Below are positions 17,944-26,386 of a stretch of 64,000 bases of DNA, piece after piece (position 1 is the stretch's first letter; each line of letters begins with the position of its first letter). Both the position numbers and the translations under genes were made by a program. Source of the stretch: Clostridium hydrogeniformans DSM 21757 (GTDB lineage: Bacteria; Bacillota; Clostridia; Clostridiales; Clostridiaceae). The notes under the pieces were generated by a model. The model saw nothing but the letters and a program-made list of their open reading frames with translations. It ran no database searches and was not told where the DNA came from. The stretch is from assembly GCF_000686705.1 (NCBI RefSeq), contig NZ_JMLJ01000003.1:186001-250000 (forward strand), in the 5' to 3' direction.

Positions 17944-19299
17944 TTAAAATTGTTTACTAGCTACAAATGTCATTTCATTTAAATTGTGTATTCCATCATG
18001 AGAGGTTCCTGGATAATGTAGGGGCATTTCTCCTGGTTTTGTTACTATACTTACACCTAATAATGTGATTTTTTCTATAAAACTATTATCATCTCCGCTA
18101 TATCCCATTGTTTGCAAATAATCTTTAAGATTTTCTTCCACATAATTATAAACTTCATTAATATCATCATATGGACATATAAAAATAAATCTATTAAAAC
18201 ATCTATCAATATCCTGTTTATCTGGCATTTTACTATTTAATATTACTGTATAATCTGCATTATAAGAGGAATATACTTTTACGTTTTCTATATCCATTAA
18301 TCCATATTTTAAAAGGCAATATTGTCTATCTTGTATTATTTTCATAGAGCTCCAGGGATTTAAATATGCCTTAGGCAAAAGTTCAGTTAAAGACTTCAAA
18401 TTATTAGATAATGATTCAGCAAAGTCTTTAGTATCTATATTATTATTAACAAATACTAATCTAGGGGATAGACACGCCTTTTGCTCCCAGAATACTATAT
18501 CCCTTGCAACTAATTCTGATATTTTGGTGATATCCTCCGTATTATCTATAACCTCAAAACTTATCTTTGCACCATGCATAATTAAATGGCAATTGTACTT
18601 AGCACATAACTCTCTCATTATCTTTCCTGAGTAATCGCCACCCCAATGTATAACACAATTACTTCTCTTTACTATTGAATCATATACATCTCCCTCTTCA
18701 CTATTAAAATAAATTACTGATAAACGTTCTTTAACGGTAATATCTATATCACATAAGCTTTTGTAAAAGGCATATGCAAAGTATGGTTCATCTCCTGATA
18801 CCTTAACTAAATTGCAGTTTTTTGATAATAATCCCATTGAAATACTCATAGGAATAACAACAAAGGCATTACCAGAAATATTATGAAAGGTTACTCCTCT
18901 CGGCTGTCTGTGAACATATCCATAAGTGGTTTCAACCCAATTATCTAAGACTTCAATATTTCCTAGTTCCTCTTTAACTATTTTTTCAGTATTCTCACGT
19001 AAAAGCATTGTCATAGTATTCTCAAGTTCATAGGATACAAGTTCTTCACTTTGATTGGTTATCTGTGAAATTATCCTAATATGTTCTTTTGAATATTCCT
19101 TATCTAACCATAGTTTTGCACACTTATCTAATAATTCTATTGTACTTTCTAATGGAATGTTATGAGCTAATTCTTTATTTTTCTTTAATCTATCTAATTC
19201 AGAAATAATTTCGTCTTCCTTTGAACATAATAACTCAAGATTAAGATTATTTATGTTTCTTGATATAGCATTACTTCCACATGTATATTCTATTTTCAT
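17944..19299 (-). CDS. luxC: LuxC-type acyl-CoA/acyl-protein reductase
   Basis: 451 aa. It matches the LuxC family of long-chain fatty acyl reductases, related to aldehyde dehydrogenases, which reduce an acyl-enzyme thioester with NADPH to a fatty aldehyde. The nucleophile is probably Cys276 in WEQKACLSPR. FHNISGNAFVVIP and HWGGDYSG are family-like stretches. Its ATG overlaps the TAA of luxE (TAATG), so the two are coupled. No luxAB luciferase genes are visible, so the product is not for light emission; aldehyde for lipid or wax chemistry is one option. Gene symbol by family only. Confidence 0.85.
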   Translation of the reverse strand: MKIEYTCGSNAISRNINNLNLELLCSKEDEIISELDRLKKNKELAHNIPLESTIELLDKCAKLWLDKEYSKEHIRIISQITNQSEELVSYELENTMTMLLRENTEKIVKEELGNIEVLDNWVETTYGYVHRQPRGVTFHNISGNAFVVIPMSISMGLLSKNCNLVKVSGDEPYFAYAFYKSLCDIDITVKERLSVIYFNSEEGDVYDSIVKRSNCVIHWGGDYSGKIMRELCAKYNCHLIMHGAKISFEVIDNTEDITKISELVARDIVFWEQKACLSPRLVFVNNNIDTKDFAESLSNNLKSLTELLPKAYLNPWSSMKIIQDRQYCLLKYGLMDIENVKVYSSYNADYTVILNSKMPDKQDIDRCFNRFIFICPYDDINEVYNYVEENLKDYLQTMGYSGDDNSFIEKITLLGVSIVTKPGEMPLHYPGTSHDGIHNLNEMTFVASKQF

Positions 19300-20435
19300 T
19301 ATATGCCCTCCTTTACATTAAGAGTAGCCCCACATCCCTTAGCCTCTGATCCTTTAACTCTTCCTAAAATTCGTATAGTCATTAACTTACTACCACATTC
19401 TGGACACTCCTCCATAGATACTATCTCCCCTATATCATCTACTAAAATTGAAGCCCCAGCAAAAGCTGATGTTCCATAGGCATTTAACATTTGAATGAAT
19501 CCTTTATCCCCTTCATTCTTAAGAGGCTTTAATGTCTTAATATCTCTAATCATAACCCTTCCCCATGTTGGAATATGAAATAAATAATCCTTATATTCTT
19601 TAGAATAATGTCCGGTTATAGGAAAGCTATTTTCTGTAAAAGAGTAACTATCAACAAAGTTTTCCTTTGGGACTCCAAGGAACTCAGAAACAATTTCAAC
19701 AAAATCTTGTCTTCTCAATGCAGATCCCATGGACAAGTTCCCCTTTTTACCATCCCAACCTCCTCCTCCAGTGTGAATTATAGCATTCTTTCCTAATTTA
19801 ACTGGTTTCATATTATCTTTTAGTTTATTTACTGAATCAAATAATAATATAGTTGATCCTCTTATGGAAAGATTATGATCCATATTATTATGATCTTCTA
19901 AAAAAGCTTTAAACGAATCCATATCTATTGTTAAATCTTCCTTATCCGGTTTTATAAGAAAGATTGTATTTTCGCTAAAGTTAAATATATCTAGCATATT
20001 ACCTATATATGATTCTGTAGATTTTCCTAGTATAACTTGACTTTTATATTTTTTCATTACCTCTGGCTCTGGATAAAATACACAATCATAATCATTTAAA
20101 GATTTTAAAGATTTTTCTCTTTCAATAAATTCTTTGATTTTAATTATATCCTTTGTTCTTCTACCAACTATACTTGGATCTCCACTTGTACTACTAGAAA
20201 CTGTCCACTTATCTAATTTATCAGCAGGAACTCTTAGTAAATCCTTAAACAGTCCATGAGATTTTTTAAAAAGTGTAGTTGTAAAATATGGTACTTCATC
20301 CATATCATTTTCTGATTTTAGGTTAATACTAGGATTAAATCCCTGATTATCACATAGCAGCTTATAAGCTGCACATTGATTATATTGTTGTACTAAATTT
20401 TTCTTATAATCCATAAAAAAGTTAACCCTCTCCAT
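19299..20435 (-). CDS. luxE: LuxE-type acyl-protein synthetase
   Basis: 378 aa. It carries the LuxE/AMP-forming signature SSSTSGDPS at 80-88, equivalent to the phosphate-binding loop of acyl-adenylate enzymes, and a C-terminal zinc-ribbon-like CPECGSK region. LuxE activates a fatty acid as acyl-AMP and passes the acyl group to LuxC (family knowledge). First gene of luxE-luxC-SDR. The ATG at 20435 follows AGGAGG by 5 nt. The promoter at 20484-20512 and the perfect palindrome at 20464-20483 suggest repression by a TetR-type protein not encoded here. Confidence 0.85.
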   Translation of the reverse strand: MERVNFFMDYKKNLVQQYNQCAAYKLLCDNQGFNPSINLKSENDMDEVPYFTTTLFKKSHGLFKDLLRVPADKLDKWTVSSSTSGDPSIVGRRTKDIIKIKEFIEREKSLKSLNDYDCVFYPEPEVMKKYKSQVILGKSTESYIGNMLDIFNFSENTIFLIKPDKEDLTIDMDSFKAFLEDHNNMDHNLSIRGSTILLFDSVNKLKDNMKPVKLGKNAIIHTGGGGWDGKKGNLSMGSALRRQDFVEIVSEFLGVPKENFVDSYSFTENSFPITGHYSKEYKDYLFHIPTWGRVMIRDIKTLKPLKNEGDKGFIQMLNAYGTSAFAGASILVDDIGEIVSMEECPECGSKLMTIRILGRVKGSEAKGCGATLNVKEGI

Positions 20436-20463
20436 ATAAACCTCCTAAATCATTTAATATTTT

Positions 20464-20483
20464 TAAACTGACCGGTCAGTTTA
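20464..20483. promoter_or_regulatory. Perfect 20-bp palindromic operator of the luxE operon
   Basis: TAAACTGACCGGTCAGTTTA is its own reverse complement and sits directly after the -10 box. The core TGACCGGTCA resembles TetR-family operators. Such a CG-containing palindrome is conspicuous in DNA this AT-rich. Confidence 0.8.
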
Positions 20484-20512
20484 TTTATACTCCTATTTTC
20501 TATTACTTTCAA
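20484..20512 (-). promoter_or_regulatory. Promoter of the luxE-luxC-SDR operon
   Basis: On the minus strand: -35 TTGAAA (20507-20512), 17-bp spacer, -10 TATAAA (20484-20489). The start would fall inside the palindrome. Beyond it, 20513-20749 shows nothing I can support. Confidence 0.7.
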
Positions 20513-20749
20513 ATCCACTGATGGTTACTTACCCTTAAATTCATTCTATTTATTGGAAATATTGTAATTTATCTCTTCTTATCTTTAATTTTCATATAAT
20601 TGTTTAAATACAATTAAAATTTATATCAATATTACCCTTGATTTTCTATATAAGTTTAATATCCTAATATTTTTTTCTACCTTTATTTATTAAATTATTA
20701 TAAAAATACATTTTTAAAGATTATTATCTCAAGAATTTTTATAAAAATT

Positions 20750-20788
20750 AATAAGCATGAATTAGATAAAATCTAATTCATGCTTATT
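20750..20788 (-). terminator. Terminator of the MATE exporter gene
   Basis: Perfect 18-bp stem AATAAGCATGAATTAGAT with its complement and a 3-nt AAA loop, followed on the minus strand by AATTTTTATA. One of the strongest hairpins in the window. Confidence 0.92.
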
Positions 20789-20828
20789 GTAAAAGCCTTA
20801 ATATATTATAAATTTATAGTATTATAAA

Positions 20829-22214
20829 CTAAGAATCTCCTAAAGAAAAATTCTCTGTTAATACATCATCTTTCAACAATTTTTTATAATACATAATAAA
20901 ACAAATAAGAGTTATAATAGCAGCTAATATATCTGCTATAGGTTCCGCTACAAGCACCGCTAACAACTTATCTTCTAAAAAATTAGGCATTATAAAAATT
21001 AGTGGTATAAGCAATATTACCTTTCTAAGTAATGCTAAAAATAAAGATATCTTGGCTTGTCCTAGTGATAAAAAGGTTCGCTGACAAGCTATTTGAACTC
21101 CTAACATGAAAATTCCAAAGAAGAACACTTTTATATTTTTAGCTGTTATATCTACTAATTCTGGCTCATCACTAAATATTTTCACAAAAAACTCTGGTGC
21201 TATATTTAATAATAACCATAAAATCGTTGTATAAATAAAGGCTGTTACTAAAAATAACTTAAAGGCTTTTCTAACTCTTTCAAAGTTTTTCGCCCCGTAA
21301 TTATATCCTATTATAGGCTGGGCTCCTTGAGCTAATCCCATAAGAGGCATATATATAATTTGCATTATACTACCCATTATCGTCATAGATCCTACAGCTA
21401 AGTCCCCCCCATATATCTGAAGACTATTGTTTAATGCTATAAGTACTAAACTCTCTGTTAATTGCATTATAAACGGAGAAACTCCTAATCCAAGTATTGA
21501 AATAACTATATTAAACTTTGGTATTAAGTAATTCTTTTTCAATTTTAATATGCTCTTTTTACCAAATAAAAACCATAAAACCCACAGTGCTGACACCATT
21601 TGTGCAATTATTGTAGCTAAGGCTGCTCCCTTAACCCCCATGGAAAATACAAAAATAAATATAGGATCAAGAACTATATTTATAGCAGCCCCTATCATAA
21701 CAGTATACATTCCCATCTTAGCAAACCCTTGGGTATTTATAAAAGGATTCATTCCTAAAGCTATTTGTACAAACACTGTTCCTATAAGATATATGGTTAA
21801 ATAATCCTCAGCATAGCCTATAGTAGCTTCACTAGCCCCAAATGCCCAAAGTATAGGTTCTTTAAAAATTAAGAAAATCACTGTTAATATTATTCCTATA
21901 ATTATAAGCATAGAAAAGCTATTACTCATAATCTTCTCTGCCCCATCATTATCTTTTTCTCCCATCTTTATAGAGCATAACGGAGCCCCTCCAGACCCTA
22001 TTAATGCGCTAAAAGCTGACACTATTAAAATTATAGGAAAGGCTATACCAACCCCTGCCATAGCTATGTCTCCACTTGGAAGTCTTCCTATAAATATTCT
22101 ATCTACCATATTATATAAAACATTTACAATTTGAGCTATAATAGCAGGAAGTGATAATTTAAAAAGTAATGAACTTATTTTCCCCTTTTCCAAGTTAGTT
22201 CTTGTATCACTCAT
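20829..22214 (-). CDS. MATE-family multidrug efflux transporter
   Basis: About 461 aa with twelve hydrophobic segments in two similar halves. Motifs typical of NorM/MepA-like MATE proteins include KLSLPAIIAQ near the start, NMVDRIFIGRLP, and GLAQGAQPIIGYNYGAKNF at the start of the second half. It exports organic cations or drugs using Na+ or H+ (family knowledge). I place the start at the ATG at 22214 (MSDTRTNLEKG), preceded by AAGGATGGTG; an ATG at 22235 has a weak, too-close SD. Single gene. An unused strong SD (AGGAGGG, about 22275-22285) occurs in its leader. Confidence 0.88.
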   Translation of the reverse strand: MSDTRTNLEKGKISSLLFKLSLPAIIAQIVNVLYNMVDRIFIGRLPSGDIAMAGVGIAFPIILIVSAFSALIGSGGAPLCSIKMGEKDNDGAEKIMSNSFSMLIIIGIILTVIFLIFKEPILWAFGASEATIGYAEDYLTIYLIGTVFVQIALGMNPFINTQGFAKMGMYTVMIGAAINIVLDPIFIFVFSMGVKGAALATIIAQMVSALWVLWFLFGKKSILKLKKNYLIPKFNIVISILGLGVSPFIMQLTESLVLIALNNSLQIYGGDLAVGSMTIMGSIMQIIYMPLMGLAQGAQPIIGYNYGAKNFERVRKAFKLFLVTAFIYTTILWLLLNIAPEFFVKIFSDEPELVDITAKNIKVFFFGIFMLGVQIACQRTFLSLGQAKISLFLALLRKVILLIPLIFIMPNFLEDKLLAVLVAEPIADILAAIITLICFIMYYKKLLKDDVLTENFSLGDS

Positions 22215-22400
22215 CCCCACACCATCCTTATTCATATTTCCTATACACTATATTAAAATACAAAACTTATCGTAATCCCTCCTATTCCTTTAAATATGTA
22301 TGACACAAATCTAATTTTATCCTATATATAAAAAATTTGAAACCATAATTACTTTAAATACCTGTGATTTTAAATATATTATTGATTACAAATTAAAATA

Positions 22401-22442
22401 AGGTTGTATTATAAAACATATTTATGAATTATAATACAACCT
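22401..22442 (-). terminator. Terminator of the DUF1361 gene
   Basis: Perfect 14-bp stem AGGTTGTATTATAA with its complement and a 14-nt loop. The gap 22215-22549 otherwise holds only the MATE leader. Confidence 0.75.
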
Positions 22443-22549
22443 CTTCTATGGATTAATTAACTATACAATATAATTAATAATTTATAATGTTTTCATCAGG
22501 TAAAATAATACTTTTACTAATATATTTATTTGAAATATATTTTCTTAAG

Positions 22550-23227
22550 CTAATCTTTTATAAGCTTCCATACAATATATATAATAATCTGTACTATAGT
22601 CATGTAAATTATAAAATAGAAGAACTTTAAAGAAAATACTGATAAAATACGTTCTAATGTGATTAATGGAGCAATTATAAGATCCAAGCTATGTAGCCTT
22701 AAAAATCTCCCAACATAAATAGCATAACTAGATAAAAAAGAGATAGTAGTAACAAATATAACACTATTTACTTTTTTAATACTGTCTATAAATGATCTAT
22801 AGATAATCTTTAAAGATAGTAATCCCATACCTATTCCTAAAATCACGCCTGTAGCCATATAGGCAAAATGTTTCCATACATAAGGATTAGTGGTAAATCT
22901 AGATCTAATTACTGTATCCATATAATTTAGTTTAGCTAAATGAAAAAAATCTGTAATTAAATAAGGTGAATTAGGATAAAAGAAAAGCCATAATAATAGT
23001 AGCATCCAATATTTCATCTTATTTATTCGTCCTTCTTTATAATCTGTATTATCTATAACTACCGATATTTCAAGAGGTATATATGCTAAAGCTAAATTTA
23101 AAATCATAAAATTAAATCTTTCAACAAATAAGAAAGTAATTAATATATATAACCAAAATAGAACTCTAAATGCATATATATTAGGTCTTTCTTTATATCT
23201 CACCTTAAAATTTCTTAATATATTCAA
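22550..23227 (-). CDS. DUF1361 membrane protein
   Basis: 225 aa, six or seven hydrophobic segments. The stretch FYPNSPYLITDFFHL (about 84-98) and the earlier LNLALAYIPLE are characteristic of DUF1361 proteins, an uncharacterised membrane family common in Firmicutes and cyanobacteria. Basic N-terminus (RNFKVRYKERPN) faces the cytoplasm by the positive-inside rule. Function unknown. Monocistronic with its own terminator at 22401-22442. Confidence 0.8.
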   Translation of the reverse strand: MNILRNFKVRYKERPNIYAFRVLFWLYILITFLFVERFNFMILNLALAYIPLEISVVIDNTDYKEGRINKMKYWMLLLLWLFFYPNSPYLITDFFHLAKLNYMDTVIRSRFTTNPYVWKHFAYMATGVILGIGMGLLSLKIIYRSFIDSIKKVNSVIFVTTISFLSSYAIYVGRFLRLHSLDLIIAPLITLERILSVFSLKFFYFIIYMTIVQIIIYIVWKLIKD

Positions 23228-23316
23228 ATATTTTCTCCTAACTTATGATTTTTCCTATGCTTCCATTTCATATTAATTACTAGTACCTTGTCCATATTAA
23301 ACTCAACCCTTGTTAA

Positions 23317-23748
23317 TTAATGTTCCATAAAATTATTAAATGGTGTTTTAAGTTCTGTTGCCACATAAACCACAAGTAAAGCCCTTAATATCTCATCATC
23401 TATTTTTATAAATTTTACTCTATAATTATTAAACAAATACTCTCTTGCTTCTTCCATTGTGGAAAAAGTACTTTCTTCATAATTCATTATCTTTTTAGAT
23501 ACAGTAGCTTGAATTTTTCCTAATGACCTTTCATCGGTTCCAATCTTTTGTGCGAGTGTCCTTGATCTCCCTACATACATAGCCGCTTCATTATCATACA
23601 TTATATATACACCTTTTACTGGTGAACTTTCCCCAAGTATCTCCTTCATTCTCCCCTCAGTAAGCCCATTAATTTTATAACTTGGTGAATCTAAAAGTTT
23701 CTTAAATAATAATGGTAACTCCTCAACATAATTAAAAAATTTTTTCAT
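23317..23748 (-). CDS. GIY-YIG-type nuclease family protein
   Basis: 143 aa. The GIY-YIG core is visible as KGVYIMYD (45-52) followed by AMYVGRSR (56-63). A C-terminal helix ends in YVATELKTPFNN (127-139), where the family has its conserved Glu-containing helix and N. It resembles the short stand-alone GIY-YIG proteins of unknown role rather than UvrC or homing endonucleases. ATG start; SD GGGGGG. It neighbours a PIN-domain gene on the same strand (73 bp away), so both could be nucleases transcribed together (inference). Confidence 0.75.
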   Translation of the reverse strand: MKKFFNYVEELPLLFKKLLDSPSYKINGLTEGRMKEILGESSPVKGVYIMYDNEAAMYVGRSRTLAQKIGTDERSLGKIQATVSKKIMNYEESTFSTMEEAREYLFNNYRVKFIKIDDEILRALLVVYVATELKTPFNNFMEH

Positions 23749-23820
23749 AAACCCCCCTCAAATATGGTTTCCCTTTAATAAATTAATATCATATATAAAC
23801 TTGTTTTCTACAGTTTCCCC

Positions 23821-24285
23821 CTATAAAATATTCCCTTCTATAGTAATAAACTCCTCTAAAGTTATGGCTTTTTTATATCCTAATATTTCTCTTGAGGCTT
23901 TTAAAATTCTTTTGTCCTCTGTCACTATAATATATTTTTTATTACTATTAGCTAAAGATATTAAAATCAAATCATTTTTAGATAACTTATTATCATTAAA
24001 ATAATAGGCTTTATTATTCTCACATACTTTTATGTTATTTTTATTAATAAAATCTTCTATATCAATGCCCTTATAGTCCTCTATATAACTAATTAAATCT
24101 AAAAATCTTTGTGACAAAATATAAGTACCTTTATACCTGCATCTTTCTTTTACTGCTATCTCTTCTGCTATATTTTTAGGTATTATATATTTAAAATTTT
24201 TATTTTCTTTCATAAGTTTAAAAAATTCTGGCTTTTGATTCCATAATTTTATTACTATATTAGAATCTAAAACATAGGTAATCAT
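23821..24285 (-). CDS. PIN-domain protein, putative ribonuclease
   Basis: 154 aa from the ATG at 24285, which has GGTGAG 7 nt upstream; a TTG at 24300 would add five residues without an SD. The PIN acidic set is recognisable: Asp in YVLDSNIVI, Glu in NIAEEIAV, Asp in SKNDLILISLA and Asp in VTEDKRIL. PIN proteins cleave RNA with Mg2+/Mn2+; many are VapC toxins. I see no antitoxin-sized partner immediately next to it, so a toxin-antitoxin role is not supported. Confidence 0.75.
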   Translation of the reverse strand: MITYVLDSNIVIKLWNQKPEFFKLMKENKNFKYIIPKNIAEEIAVKERCRYKGTYILSQRFLDLISYIEDYKGIDIEDFINKNNIKVCENNKAYYFNDNKLSKNDLILISLANSNKKYIIVTEDKRILKASREILGYKKAITLEEFITIEGNIL

Positions 24286-24348
24286 ATTAGTTCTCACCAA
24301 CTTTTATTTATATTTATTATTTACTTTTATATTACTCTCACAGTAATC

Positions 24349-24388
24349 AATAGACCACTGATAAAACTTAATTTATCAATGGTCTATT
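24349..24388 (-). terminator. Terminator of the 4-TM protein gene
   Basis: AATAGACCACTGATAAA pairs with TTTATCAATGGTCTATT with a single mismatch; 6-nt loop. Confidence 0.8.
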
Positions 24389-24427
24389 ATAATATATAAG
24401 AAAACTTAAATTTTTTATATATTTATC

Positions 24428-24871
24428 TTATACTCTTTTTATTATTGAGTTATACAGACTTTCAATAATACTTGTTGGAAATAATCTATTCTCGAAAATC
24501 ATAATTACTGACAATAGAGCCTCAACTATTCCTATAATAAAATAGATAATATGCAAGAAATTAATTGAATTAAGCATTATACATTGCACAACAATCCATA
24601 TTACTAAAGCTAAGCTAAAAATGCTACTTATATATCCTTGATATTTTAACTTAAAAGTAAAAGTTAAGGCAGCAAGAATATTCCCAATGCCTATTACAGT
24701 AAATAAAATGATTCCTGGTATTAAAAAATTATTAAAAGGAGAATTTTTTAATACATCAGTATGGATACCCATTGGGCTATTAGGATTAAGAATAGCGGCT
24801 AACCCTCCAGCCATAGCCCCTATTCCTACAAACACATGTAAAGCAAATAATAACCTATATAATCTTTTCAT
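24428..24871 (-). CDS. Small membrane protein, four hydrophobic segments
   Basis: 147 aa from the ATG at 24871 (MKRLYRLLF), which has GGGGGAAG 6 nt upstream; an ATG 15 bp earlier lacks any SD. Four hydrophobic segments: ALHVFVGIGAMAGGLAAIL, LIPGIILFTVIGIGNILAAL, ISSIFSLALVIWIVVQCIML and IIYFIIGIVEALLSVIMIF. It has the look of an uncharacterised conserved clostridial integral membrane protein; I do not recognise a named family. Monocistronic, with its own terminator. Confidence 0.7.
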   Translation of the reverse strand: MKRLYRLLFALHVFVGIGAMAGGLAAILNPNSPMGIHTDVLKNSPFNNFLIPGIILFTVIGIGNILAALTFTFKLKYQGYISSIFSLALVIWIVVQCIMLNSINFLHIIYFIIGIVEALLSVIMIFENRLFPTSIIESLYNSIIKRV

Positions 24872-24995
24872 TTTATCTTCCCCCATATTTTAATACAAAT
24901 TCCCTTTACTTTATCATGATATAAATTTTCTGTTACAGATTAAATAAAAAAGCTATTACTTATTTTAAAATACTATTAATAATGGAATGTAAATA

Positions 24996-25034
24996 AAAAG
25001 GTGAAATCCAATTGTCATTATATGCTGATTCACC
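24996..25034 (-). terminator. Terminator of the CxxC membrane protein gene
   Basis: On the minus strand GGTGAATC pairs with GATTTCACC (one bulge), followed by TTTTTATTT. Confidence 0.75.
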
Positions 25035-25045
25035 CATTATGGAGA

Positions 25046-25338
25046 TCATTTATTTTCATCTATTTGCTTATATTTAGCTAAAAATGGACTTATTAAGATA
25101 ATTATTACTATATATAGTCCCAAAACCAACATAGCATTTGTTTTTCCTAAACTTAATAAATAATCTTTAAATAGTATAACTAATAATGGTATTAATGCAG
25201 AAATTGACCATCTTGAAAGCTCATTGATTCTAAATCTGGAATTACAACTTTTACACTTTATGCTTTTATAGCCTTGAAAAGTTGAAGATAAAAGTTCTAT
25301 ATATGAAAATTTTTTTTGCATTTACAACATCTTTGCAT
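25046..25338 (-). pseudogene. CxxC-x20-CxxC membrane protein, frameshifted in a poly-A tract
   Basis: The well-supported start is the ATG at 25338 with SD AGGGGG 5-6 nt upstream. It reads MQRCCKCKK and then stops at TAG after MQRCCKCKKNFHI. After a run of eight As (minus strand, 25317-25310), the other frame continues without stops to 25046: KFSYIELLSSTFQGYKSIKC, then a second CxxC (KSC) and two membrane segments. Adding one A (or removing two) joins them into one protein with paired CxxC motifs about 20 residues apart and two TM helices, the pattern of the cxxc_20_cxxc family. An ATG at 25321 in the second frame has no SD. Options: slippage at the tract, phase variation, sequencing error or a true pseudogene. 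Confidence 0.75.
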
Positions 25339-25630
25339 GATAACCCCCTAAAAATCATCCTATACAATTTTAAAAATTTTCCCTTAAAGAAACAATATAC
25401 CTAATTATACCATTTCTTATAAGAACTTGTTATAATATATGTAAATTCATATATTATAAAGGTTCTTAAGTAGCTTTTATATTAAAATAAGCCCATTTTT
25501 TTCTAAGTTCTTTCCATAATATAAGATTAAAAGATAACTTAATATGTGTTATATAAATATTGGAACATAATTTAATCTAATGTTGAAATCTTATATATTT
25601 TTAAATGTATGCACATAAAGGAGGATTATA

Positions 25631-26164
25631 ATGATTTATTATAATAAAGATAATATACTTATACGTTCTATGATAAAAAGTGATATTAAAAATTTGGTTC
25701 ATGGTTTTACAGAACAAAATTGGCATAAATCATATGAACTATTTAATGATTACTATACTCAACAAGAAAATAATGAAAGATTAGTTATTATTGCTGAAAT
25801 AGATGGTGATGTTGCTGGATATGTAACGCTACTTTCCTTTGCAAAAACTGGTCCTTTTGCATATAAAAATATACCTGAAATTGTTGATTTTAATGTCCTT
25901 ATTAAATATCAAAAAAGAGGTATAGGAACTAAGATTATGAATGTAGTAGAGAAACTTGCAAAAGAGAAGAATGATTTCGTTTCTCTATCTGTAGGACTAC
26001 ACTATGGCTATGGATCTGCTCAAAGAATGTATGTAAAGCGAGGATATATTCCGGATGGTACAGGTGCTTGGTATAATGGAAATCAACTAGAACAATATGC
26101 TAGCTGTTCAAATGATGATGACTTGACACTTTATTTCCTTAAATCCTTAAAAGAAATTAAATAA
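25631..26164 (+). CDS. GNAT-family N-acetyltransferase
   Basis: 177 aa. The acetyl-CoA-binding motif A is YQKRGIGTKIMNVVEKLA (about 97-114), close to the consensus Q/R-x-x-G-x-G/A. It is preceded by the strand VDFNVLIKY and followed by LSVGLHYGYGSAQRMYVKRG. Strand VAGYVTLLS is the usual central beta strand. Substrate unknown. SD GGAGG 6-7 nt before the ATG. Single gene, convergent with rluF, sharing the terminator at 26332-26374. Confidence 0.88.
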   Translation: MIYYNKDNILIRSMIKSDIKNLVHGFTEQNWHKSYELFNDYYTQQENNERLVIIAEIDGDVAGYVTLLSFAKTGPFAYKNIPEIVDFNVLIKYQKRGIGTKIMNVVEKLAKEKNDFVSLSVGLHYGYGSAQRMYVKRGYIPDGTGAWYNGNQLEQYASCSNDDDLTLYFLKSLKEIK

Positions 26165-26331
26165 ATATTGTATCGCCTGATATTTAGAGATTATTGCTCA
26201 ATATATCTTAGTTGATAATTAGTATAAATTAAGTTAGGAGAAATCACCTTTTACCGATCTTAAAAATTCATATATTATAAACCATAATCAAATATTTAAT
26301 CCCTTTAATATAAAAAATAGCCTTGAAATTC

Positions 26332-26374
26332 AATAAAGTGATTTAACTTATTTAATTAGTTAAATCACTTTATT
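26332..26374. terminator. Bidirectional terminator between GNAT gene and rluF
   Basis: Perfect 17-bp stem AATAAAGTGATTTAACT with its complement and a 9-nt loop, between convergent genes. Confidence 0.88.
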
Positions 26375-26386
26375 ATGTGTATATTT

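Noticed and set aside
23317-24285. Toxin-antitoxin module formed by the GIY-YIG and PIN genes
   Set aside because: Neither gene resembles an antitoxin, they are separated by more than 70 bp, and no small DNA-binding partner is present.
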